Source: an uncultured Gammaproteobacteria bacterium
Lineage (GTDB): Bacteria; Pseudomonadota; Gammaproteobacteria; PS1; Pseudothioglobaceae
Assembly: GCA_929200175.1 (NCBI GenBank)
Contig: CAKMYR010000091.1
Location: 1-5,205 of the forward strand
DNA: 5,205 nucleotides
Reading direction: 5' to 3'
In this document: positions 1 to 5,205 of the stretch, one piece after another
How the letters are laid out: the number at the start of each line of letters is the position of its first letter
Position numbering within the stretch: position 1 is the stretch's first letter
Position numbers and translations under genes: made by a program
Notes under the pieces: model-generated
The model's database searches: none
The model's input: only the letters and a program-made list of their open reading frames with translations
Told to the model about the DNA's origin: nothing

Positions 1-458
1 GAGTTGATGCAACTAGATTTTTTTATATTATGAGAAAATCAGAGCAGCATATGGACTTTGATATTGATTTAGCAAAATCTAAGACAAATGATAATCCAGT
101 TTTTTATATTCAATATGCACATGCAAGGATCTATTCTGTGCTTTTAAAAGCAGGCATAAAAAAGCTAAAAGAGCCAGATCTGTCATTACTAGAAAGCAAA
201 TACGAAGAAAGCTTAATTAGGCATCTTAATAAATATAACGACGTTTTATTGTCTGCAGCTAAACAGTACGAACCACATCAATTAGCTCATTATCTGCGTG
301 AGTTAGCTGGTTATTTTCATAGTTATTATAGTAGCTGTGAATTTTTAATCGATGATGAAAATCTAAAAAACTCAAGATTAAACTTAATAACTGCAGTAAG
401 GCAAGTTATTAAAAATGGCTTACAAATTTTAGGTGTTAGCGTCCCTAATAAAATGTAG
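1..458 (+). CDS. argS: Arginyl-tRNA synthetase, C-terminal part (5' end outside window)
   Basis: This is the end of the class I synthetase that charges tRNA-Arg with arginine in the cytoplasm. The reading frame is open from the window edge (first full codon at base 3), so the gene starts upstream; the internal ATG at 30 is not its start. The visible 151 residues begin VDATRFFYIMRKSEQHMDFD, a conserved ArgS stretch at the end of the catalytic part. The signature QYAHARI follows at bases 111-131 and opens the all-helical DALR anticodon-binding domain. The C-terminus (LRELAGYFHSYY, then a SRLNLITAVRQVIKNGLQILGVSVPNKM-like tail) is the normal ArgS ending with a terminal methionine, so the 3' end is intact, with stop TAG at 456-458. 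The wording is closest to gammaproteobacterial ArgS. There is no frameshift and the identification is secure; only the upstream catalytic core (HIGH and KMSK-type motifs) cannot be checked. Confidence 0.96.
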   Translation, partial: VDATRFFYIMRKSEQHMDFDIDLAKSKTNDNPVFYIQYAHARIYSVLLKAGIKKLKEPDLSLLESKYEESLIRHLNKYNDVLLSAAKQYEPHQLAHYLRELAGYFHSYYSSCEFLIDDENLKNSRLNLITAVRQVIKNGLQILGVSVPNKM

Positions 459-521
459 CTTTTATAAAAATACAATTATAAAAATATATATTTAATATTT
501 GCCATTTTTTTTAAAACCAAA
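459..521. promoter_or_regulatory. AT-only-like spacer between argS and addA-like gene; possible promoter region
   Basis: This is the only real intergenic gap in the window, 63 bases, almost entirely A and T. It holds a 7-base inverted repeat, TTTTATA at 460-466 against TATAAAA at 477-483 with a 10-base loop. It also holds several -10-like hexamers (for example TAATAT at 493-498) and a run of eight T at 505-512. No convincing -35 box stands at the right distance and the repeat has no G-C pairs. I therefore cannot say whether the helicase gene has its own promoter here or is co-transcribed with argS. No Shine-Dalgarno-like purine run precedes the ATG at 522. Confidence 0.25.
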
Positions 522-3500
522 ATGAAAGATAAAGATGAATCACAAAGGAAAAAAGCATTAGATATTAACAAATCTTTTATTGTTCAAGCTCCAGCCGGAT
601 CAGGCAAAACCGAGCTTTTAGCGCAACGCTACCTAAAGATTTTGTCTAGTTGTAAAAATCCAGAAAATGTATTTGTTATAACCTTTACTAATAAGGCGGT
701 TGAAGAGCTTACAGATAGAATTATAAATGCCTTAAAATCAACTAAAAAACAAAGACCAAAACAAGAACATAAAAAAAACACTTATGACTTAGCCGCTAGA
801 GTTATTGAACGTTCAAAAGAAAAAAATTGGGACTTATTAAAAAATCCTAGTCGTCTTAAAATTATAACCATTGATAGTTTATTTAATGTGATTAATAATC
901 GCTATTCAGAAGAATTTCAACTAAATCCAAATAAAGAGATTTTGCAAGGTTTTGAGACAGAAATGGCGTATAAACAAGCGGCTAAAAAAACATTACTTAT
1001 GATTAATGATCCTGAATACGGAGATGCAATTGCAGAGCTATTTTTGTATTTGGACAATAATGTAGAAACATTTTATAAACTTATAATAAAAATGCTATCT
1101 ATGCGCGACCAGTGGCTTTATCGTTTATACAAAGACGATACTCTTAATCGTGATTTTTTACAAAATAGCGCTAATAAGATAATTATTAATCATCTATATA
1201 ACCTTAATCAAGCAGCCAAAAAATATCTAAATAATGATTTTTTTAAACTTATGTTTTATAGCGATCAAATAGAAATTGACAAGATGCCAGGATATGAAAT
1301 ATCAGATCTAGACAGATGGCTAAAAATTTCATCTATTTGTTTAACTAAAACAGGAGCATGGCGTAAAACATTAAGCAAAAGAGAAGGGTTTTCTAAGTCA
1401 GAGCAAAAAGAAAAATTAATTGGTTTTTTTGAAGTAATGAAAAATCATAACGAACTAAAAGATTTATTGTTTGAATTAAACAATCTTCCAGATCCTAATA
1501 TTTCTAATTATGAAACAAATATATTAACAACTATTGCTAAAGTATTAAAAATTTGTGCAGCACAACTTATTTTGTATTTTGAAAAAGAAAATGTTCAAGA
1601 TTTTATCCAAGCATCTATCATTGCCAATCAAGCGCTTGATGATAATTCAAAGATAAGTGAGGTTGCTTTATTTTTGGACTATAAGCTTGAGCATTTATTG
1701 ATAGATGAGTTTCAAGATACTTCATTTTCACAATTTAATTGCATTGGGAAAATTGTAAAAAATTGGCAAGAAAAAGATAATAAAACCTTGTTTTTGGTTG
1801 GTGATCCAATGCAATCTATTTATCGTTTTAGAGAGTCAAAAGTAGCATTATTTTTACAAGCAAAACAACAAGGAATTGCCGGCATTAAACTTAACTCATT
1901 AACTTTAACTCAAAATTTTCGCTCTTTCAAAAGTGTGGTTGATAATAATAACGAGTTTTTTTCTAAAATGTTCCCAGCAAAAAACGATATGTACAAAGAG
2001 GCTATCAGCTATTCTAAATCTTACGCTGCCTCAGAAGATGTTGATGATAACGCTGTTACTTTTTATCCTTTTTTAGATAAAGATTATGACAAAGAGGCAG
2101 AAAAAATATTAGAAATTATTAAAAATACTATTAAACAAGATCCTTCAAAAGAAATAGCTGTTTTAGTAAGAAGTCGCTCCCATTTAACAAAAATTATTAA
2201 AAAACTTGAAAAAGACAAAATAGATTTTGAGGCATTAAATATTAATCCTTTAAAGAATGATTTATTAATAAGAGATTTATTTTCATTAACTAAGGCCTTA
2301 ATGCATTTGGGTGATAAATTAGCATGGCTTAGCTTATTACGTTCGCCTTGGTGTGGTTTATTATTAAAAGATTTATTGGTTTTAGCAAGCAATGATGAAA
2401 AAATTATTTATGAGCAATTAATTGATAACGATACATTATCAAAATTAAGCAAAGACGGACAACAAAGATGTAAATATATTTATCATTGTTTAGCTAATGC
2501 TGTAGAAAATAATGCAAGATTTAGTTTTTCAGAGCTATTGATTGACGCCATTGATAATCTTAGTCCTGATAATAGCTTTTCATCTTTAGAAAAAATAATT
2601 AAGAATAAGTTTTTAAATATTATTTTTGATTGCGAGCAAAAACAATCACTAAATATTGAAACCATTAAAGGAAAATTAGAAGAGATATATAGTCCTAGTA
2701 AGCAAGCAAAAGTTAAGTTGATGACTATCCATCAAGCCAAAGGGCTTGAGTTTGATACAGTAATCATTCCTGGACTAGGAAGATCTGCGAGAAATAATGA
2801 TAAGCAGCCCATTATTCATATTAAAGAACTTCACAGCGAAAAATCTGATGATAAATTATTATTATTGGCGCCAATAAAATCAATATATGATAATAATCAT
2901 AGCAAGAATTATAGCTATTTAAAATTTATAGAAAAACAGCAGCAAGGATTTGAAGATTTGAGGATTTTATATGTTGCTATGACTCGTGCTAAAAGTAAGT
3001 TGCATTTATTAGGCACATTAAAAAAAGACAATAAGGCTAAAGAAGAAATGTATATAGCCAGAAAAGGAAGTTTTTTAGCTTTATTAGAGATTTTGCCTTT
3101 TTTTCAAGATGTAATTAACAATGCAAATTTTTTTGAAGATAATTTAAATCTAGTTAAGGAAGAGCCGCCGAAGATAAAACGCCCAATTAAACTTGAAGCT
3201 CCTGATACATATGATAAAAAACAACACAATAAAATATATGGTAATTATCAAAATATTGATTTGATTTTTAAAAGCTTAATAGGAGATTTGGTGCATAAAT
3301 ATTATGAAAATGAAAGTTTTTTGGCTACAGAAAAAAGCATAATAGCTAGATTAATAGAGCTTGGAATCCCCCCTTTAAAGATTAATGATAAAGCTAAATT
3401 TATTTTAAATTTATTAAAAAATACAAAAAATAGTGAAAAATTTAAATGGTTATTTAAAAAAAGAAACTCAACTTTAATTGAAGCAGAGTTTGCAGCCGAA

Positions 3501-3740
3501 GATAGTACGATAATAATAGATAGAATGTTTATTGATGATGATATTTTATGGATTATTGATTTTAAAACTGCAGCTCCAAGACAAAACGAATCTTTAGCTA
3601 ATTTTATTAAAAAACAAAAAGAAAGTCATAGTAGTCAGCTTCTATTGTATAAAAAAATCCTTTCAAATATTTACGATAATAATATTAAATGCAGGCTTTA
3701 TTGTCCTGCAATTGATGAATTAATTGAAATAACAGATTAA
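522..3740 (+). CDS. addA: AddA/RecB-like UvrD-family helicase-nuclease (double-strand break repair)
   Basis: This is a 1072-residue superfamily 1A helicase fused to a nuclease, of the type that unwinds and resects broken DNA ends for RecA recombination. All helicase motifs are visible: probable Q-motif Gln8; Walker A APAGSGKT 23-30; motif Ia TFTNKAVEEL 54-63; TIDSL 116-120; Walker B LLIDEFQDTS 392-401; motif III VGDPMQSIYRFR 426-437; motif IV QNFRS 464-468; motif V TIHQAKGLEF 735-744; motif VI YVAMTRAK 817-824. The C-terminal RecB-type nuclease also looks complete: GDLVH with His925, Asp1000, DFKT with Asp1013 and Lys1015, and QLLLY with Gln1039. The ATG is chosen because Walker A sits at its usual N-terminal distance and an in-frame TAA lies just upstream (465-467). 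AddA normally works with AddB, often encoded immediately upstream, but here argS occupies that place. RecB is less likely because the length and N-terminus match the gammaproteobacterial AddA-like group. The family is secure; the exact gene name is less so. Confidence 0.9.
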   Translation: MKDKDESQRKKALDINKSFIVQAPAGSGKTELLAQRYLKILSSCKNPENVFVITFTNKAVEELTDRIINALKSTKKQRPKQEHKKNTYDLAARVIERSKEKNWDLLKNPSRLKIITIDSLFNVINNRYSEEFQLNPNKEILQGFETEMAYKQAAKKTLLMINDPEYGDAIAELFLYLDNNVETFYKLIIKMLSMRDQWLYRLYKDDTLNRDFLQNSANKIIINHLYNLNQAAKKYLNNDFFKLMFYSDQIEIDKMPGYEISDLDRWLKISSICLTKTGAWRKTLSKREGFSKSEQKEKLIGFFEVMKNHNELKDLLFELNNLPDPNISNYETNILTTIAKVLKICAAQLILYFEKENVQDFIQASIIANQALDDNSKISEVALFLDYKLEHLLIDEFQDTSFSQFNCIGKIVKNWQEKDNKTLFLVGDPMQSIYRFRESKVALFLQAKQQGIAGIKLNSLTLTQNFRSFKSVVDNNNEFFSKMFPAKNDMYKEAISYSKSYAASEDVDDNAVTFYPFLDKDYDKEAEKILEIIKNTIKQDPSKEIAVLVRSRSHLTKIIKKLEKDKIDFEALNINPLKNDLLIRDLFSLTKALMHLGDKLAWLSLLRSPWCGLLLKDLLVLASNDEKIIYEQLIDNDTLSKLSKDGQQRCKYIYHCLANAVENNARFSFSELLIDAIDNLSPDNSFSSLEKIIKNKFLNIIFDCEQKQSLNIETIKGKLEEIYSPSKQAKVKLMTIHQAKGLEFDTVIIPGLGRSARNNDKQPIIHIKELHSEKSDDKLLLLAPIKSIYDNNHSKNYSYLKFIEKQQQGFEDLRILYVAMTRAKSKLHLLGTLKKDNKAKEEMYIARKGSFLALLEILPFFQDVINNANFFEDNLNLVKEEPPKIKRPIKLEAPDTYDKKQHNKIYGNYQNIDLIFKSLIGDLVHKYYENESFLATEKSIIARLIELGIPPLKINDKAKFILNLLKNTKNSEKFKWLFKKRNSTLIEAEFAAEDSTIIIDRMFIDDDILWIIDFKTAAPRQNESLANFIKKQKESHSSQLLLYKKILSNIYDNNIKCRLYCPAIDELIEITD
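3737..3740. other. Convergent stop-codon overlap (TTAA) of addA-like gene and thiE
   Basis: The palindrome TTAA carries both stop codons: TAA at 3738-3740 on the plus strand ends the helicase gene, and TAA read from 3739 to 3737 on the minus strand ends thiE. The two coding regions therefore overlap by 4 bases, with no space for a terminator between them. I see no G-C-rich hairpin followed by a T-run near the junction on either strand. Confidence 0.9.
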
Positions 3741-4315
3741 ATATTAGTTAAGGCCTCAATCATTGCTACTGCTGAACAGCCAGCGTTAAATGCCTGATGC
3801 TTATTATCAAAATTTATCCCGCCTATGCCTACGATTGGTATATTGATAAACTTTTTGGTTTTAGTTACTGTAGCTAATTTACAGCTTTTAGCTAATGGCT
3901 TTGTTTTAGAATTAAATAATGAGCCTAAAGCTACATAATCAGCGCCTTTAGCTGCTGCATTTTTAGCTAAATTAAAGCTATTGTAGCAAGAAACCCCTAT
4001 AATGGCATCATTGCCTAATTGTTGGCGAGCATGTTCTATAGAGCTATCTTCTTGCCCTATATGTACTCCGTTTGCATTAATTTTTTTAGCCAGATCTATA
4101 TTATCGTTGATGATAAATAAAGTATTATGCTTATTGCATAGTTTTTGTAGTTGTTTAACTATTGATATATTATTTGAATGATTAATTTTTTTATTTCTAT
4201 ATTGTAGAATTGTAACTGAGTATTTATTAATAATATTTTCAATTAAATTTAAATTTTCACCATTAACTATAGGATAGATACCATTAATTTTTTTATAAAC
4301 ATTTGTTTTAAGCAT
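3737..4315 (-). CDS. thiE: Thiamine-phosphate synthase
   Basis: ThiE is a cytoplasmic TIM-barrel enzyme that joins hydroxymethylpyrimidine diphosphate to thiazole phosphate, giving thiamine monophosphate and pyrophosphate. The 192-residue protein carries the family landmarks in order: ILQYRNK 36-42 (Gln38, Arg40, Lys42), IIND 68-71, GVHIGQED 83-90, IIGVSCYN 105-112 (Ser109), GADYVALGSLFNSKTKP 124-140 (phosphate-loop Lys139), PIVGIGGI 160-167 and GCSAVAMIEAL 179-189. The GSLF-type loop, in place of GPIF, is the form usual in gammaproteobacteria. The protein is slightly short (about 205-215 is common) but no conserved block is missing. The family's N-terminal strand (IYPIVNGE) begins at residue 13, which supports the ATG at 4315-4313, though no Shine-Dalgarno is visible. 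It stands alone, with no other thi gene in the window, convergent with the helicase gene and divergent from the lptC-like gene. A TPP riboswitch cannot fit a conventional leader because the upstream DNA is coding. Confidence 0.95.
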   Translation of the reverse strand: MLKTNVYKKINGIYPIVNGENLNLIENIINKYSVTILQYRNKKINHSNNISIVKQLQKLCNKHNTLFIINDNIDLAKKINANGVHIGQEDSSIEHARQQLGNDAIIGVSCYNSFNLAKNAAAKGADYVALGSLFNSKTKPLAKSCKLATVTKTKKFINIPIVGIGGINFDNKHQAFNAGCSAVAMIEALTNI

Positions 4316-4319
4316 AATG
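4313..4319. other. Divergent start codons one base apart (CAT-A-ATG)
   Basis: The thiE start (CAT on the plus strand, 4313-4315) and the lptC-like start (ATG, 4317-4319) are separated by the single base 4316. Upstream of the lptC ATG the frame is closed by TAA at 4296-4298 with no other usual start, and upstream of the thiE ATG there is no family-conserved sequence. Both starts therefore look right. Neither gene can have a non-coding leader: each promoter and ribosome-binding region must lie in the other gene's coding sequence, or lptC must be read from a more distant promoter. Confidence 0.8.
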
Positions 4320-5205
4320 ATTAATTTTTTATTTAAACGAAATACTATAATAATTATAGTTATTGCTATTATTTTGGTCTTGCTATTTTTTTTAATTAGC
4401 TCATTTGATAGAGTCTCATCTAATGTAATTGAAAATGATAAACCTTTAATAAAAAATTATGTAGAAAAAATCGATAATTTTACTATTCAAGAGTTTACTA
4501 AAGACAATAAAGTTTTAAATCTAGTACAAGCTAAACAATATTTAAAATTTAAAGATAGTCCGAATTTATTGGTTGATTTAACTCTTAGCGCTTACAATGA
4601 TAAGTCCAAATTAGTTTATAAAATTTTCACAAAATCAGCTAGTTATGACAAAAATAAAAATCTTATATTAAAAGATAATGTTGATATTGTTTTTAATAAT
4701 GAGATTAAACATAATATACAAGCAGAAGAGTTAATATTTAAAACTAAAAAACAAGAGTTAATTAGCAATAAAAAAACAATTTACCAAGGTGATAATATCC
4801 AAATTATCTCTCAAGGCATGGAATTAAAAAACAAAACAAAACAAATAAAACTAATAGGAAAAACAATTATTAATCAAAACAACGATAAAAAATTAATAAC
4901 TAATGATTTGTATATAGATCAAGTAAAAGGACAAAAACATTATTATTCAAATAAAGATACAACTTATTTATCTGAACAACTACAGATTTATTCTAAAGGG
5001 CTTGATATAAAGGAAAATGATAAAATTATACAATTATTAGGCGAGGTAAAAATTTATCAAGATAAGGGAATTACAATTGATACCAAAAATTTAATAATAG
5101 AAAGCTCAGAAGATGGTGATATAGTTAAAACTAAAGAGAAGGTAAATTATCAATCTAAGGAAATTAAAATTAGTTCAAAAGGAATGAATTTTAATCTTAA
5201 AAATA
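4317..5205 (+). CDS. lptC: LptC-like LPS-export periplasmic protein, extended with tandem repeats (3' end outside window)
   Basis: The frame is open from ATG 4317 to the window edge, giving 296 visible residues. Residues 1-8 are short and positively charged (Lys7, Arg8), followed by one isoleucine-rich membrane segment at about 10-30 and no cysteine lipobox. It should therefore be an inner-membrane anchor with a periplasmic C-terminal part. Residues about 50-185 match the LptC beta-jellyroll plan: an IDNFTIQEF-type first strand, AKQYLKF, a YDKNKNLILKDNVDI strand pair, IQAEEL and ISQGMELKNKTKQIKLIG. LptC accepts LPS from LptB2FG and passes it to the LptA bridge. Ordinary LptC is about 190 residues and would end near residue 185-190. 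Here the same strand pattern continues (ITNDLYID, SKGLDIKENDKIIQLLGEVKI, IDTKNLIIE, SSKGMNFN) with 61-residue periodicity. It could be a multi-repeat LptC or an LptC-LptA-type fusion. Sequence divergence is high, so the LptC name rests on architecture and motif pattern. No Shine-Dalgarno is visible. Confidence 0.78.
   Translation, partial: MINFLFKRNTIIIIVIAIILVLLFFLISSFDRVSSNVIENDKPLIKNYVEKIDNFTIQEFTKDNKVLNLVQAKQYLKFKDSPNLLVDLTLSAYNDKSKLVYKIFTKSASYDKNKNLILKDNVDIVFNNEIKHNIQAEELIFKTKKQELISNKKTIYQGDNIQIISQGMELKNKTKQIKLIGKTIINQNNDKKLITNDLYIDQVKGQKHYYSNKDTTYLSEQLQIYSKGLDIKENDKIIQLLGEVKIYQDKGITIDTKNLIIESSEDGDIVKTKEKVNYQSKEIKISSKGMNFNLKN
4344..4360. repeat. Perfect inverted repeat ACTATAA-TAA-TTATAGT
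   Basis: Two 7-base arms (4344-4350 and 4354-4360) flank a 3-base centre, about 30 bases upstream of the thiE start and 27 bases into lptC. Both strands of this element read TATAAT (plus 4346-4351, minus 4358-4353), so it overlaps the candidate thiE -10 box. It could be an operator or a symmetric promoter element. It could equally be a by-product of the codons for Thr-Ile-Ile-Ile-Ile-Val. Confidence 0.4.
4353..4381 (-). promoter_or_regulatory. Candidate thiE promoter inside lptC
   Basis: On the minus strand a perfect -10 hexamer TATAAT occupies 4358-4353. With a 17-base spacer, the -35 position (4381-4376) reads AAGACC, which keeps only the central GAC of TTGACA. Initiation would fall near 4346 and leave a leader of about 30 bases before the thiE ATG, a sensible distance. 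The weakness is that this DNA encodes the isoleucine-rich membrane segment of the lptC-like protein, whose ATA/ATT codons readily create TATAAT by chance. Confidence 0.3.
4569..5205 (+). repeat. Tandem 61-residue beta-strand repeats in the LptC-like protein
   Basis: The protein repeats at exactly 61-residue spacing. Unit boundaries are approximate: A 4569-4751 (residues 85-145), B 4752-4934 (146-206), C 4935-5117 (207-267) and D from 5118, cut by the window. Columns matching at this spacing include Tyr156/217/278, Ser165/226/287, Gly167/228/289, Met168/Leu229/Met290, Ile163/224/285 and Gly181/242. Unit A shares the later register (Leu118/179/240, with Asp120 at the glycine position) but not the earlier one. 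Codons have diverged, so there is no DNA-level repeat and the duplication is old or the constraint is structural. Units A and B make up a normal LptC domain; C and D are the surplus. Confidence 0.7.

Noticed and set aside
30..458. A complete 142-residue small protein starting at ATG 30
   Set aside because: The frame is open to the window edge and the codons before base 30 (VDATRFFYI) are conserved ArgS sequence, so ATG 30 is an internal methionine.
460..483. Inverted repeat after argS as an intrinsic terminator
   Set aside because: The stem has only A-T pairs with a 10-base loop and no T-run directly after it; such repeats are expected by chance in DNA this AT-rich.
771..778. Run of eight A inside the helicase gene as a frameshift or slippage site
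   Set aside because: The frame continues normally through it with conserved motifs on both sides, and runs of this length are common in this base composition.
2084..2392. Minus-strand open frame of 102 codons inside the helicase gene
   Set aside because: It lies wholly within a well-supported helicase coding region, shows no recognisable domain, and its Ser/Lys/Phe/Ile-rich composition is what the antisense of AT-rich coding DNA gives.
2483..2665. Minus-strand open frame of 60 codons inside the helicase gene
   Set aside because: Antisense shadow of the same gene, with no motif and no start signal of its own.
4317..4420. Signal peptide or lipoprotein signal on the lptC-like protein
   Set aside because: The hydrophobic stretch (about residues 10-30) lacks a lipobox cysteine or a small-residue cleavage site, and LptC proteins keep this segment as an uncleaved membrane anchor.
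1..5205. Mobile element, CRISPR array, tRNA, rRNA or defence island
   Set aside because: No transposase, integrase, spaced direct repeats, cloverleaf or rRNA-like sequence is seen; the four genes are housekeeping genes with similar base composition throughout.

Overview
The window is dense, very AT-rich bacterial chromosome (roughly 70-75% A+T by eye). It holds four protein genes, two of them cut by the window edges. The arginyl-tRNA synthetase tail, the AddA-like helicase (ALD-x-x-x-SFIVQAPAGSGKTELL start and RLxIxTIDSL motif) and the ThiE (GSLFxSxTKP loop) all resemble gammaproteobacterial versions. An LptC-type gene means an LPS-bearing Gram-negative cell. High A+T, almost no intergenic DNA and lysine/asparagine/isoleucine-rich proteins would fit a streamlined or host-associated gammaproteobacterium. 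That is an inference, and I cannot name a genus.

Layout: (1) bases 1-458, plus strand, the last 151 codons of argS; (2) 459-521, a 63-base AT-rich spacer, the only real intergenic gap; (3) 522-3740, plus strand, a 1072-residue AddA/RecB-like UvrD-family helicase with an apparently intact C-terminal PD-(D/E)XK nuclease; (4) 3737-4315, minus strand, thiE, convergent with the helicase gene and overlapping its stop codon by 4 bases; (5) 4317-5205, plus strand, a membrane-anchored LptC-like gene that runs off the window. Its start codon is one base from the thiE start codon, on the opposite strand.

The genes belong to unrelated processes (translation, double-strand-break repair, thiamine synthesis, LPS export), so this looks like compacted housekeeping DNA, not one pathway or a mobile island. 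I see no transposase, integrase, CRISPR array, tRNA or rRNA. The most unusual item is the LptC-like gene. The visible part is already 296 residues, against about 190 for ordinary LptC, and after the normal LptC domain it continues with further copies of a repeat spaced exactly 61 residues apart. It is either a multi-repeat LptC or an LptC-LptA-type bridge fusion. The second notable point is the compaction around thiE: its start abuts the divergent lptC start, its stop overlaps the convergent helicase stop, and so its promoter must lie inside lptC.
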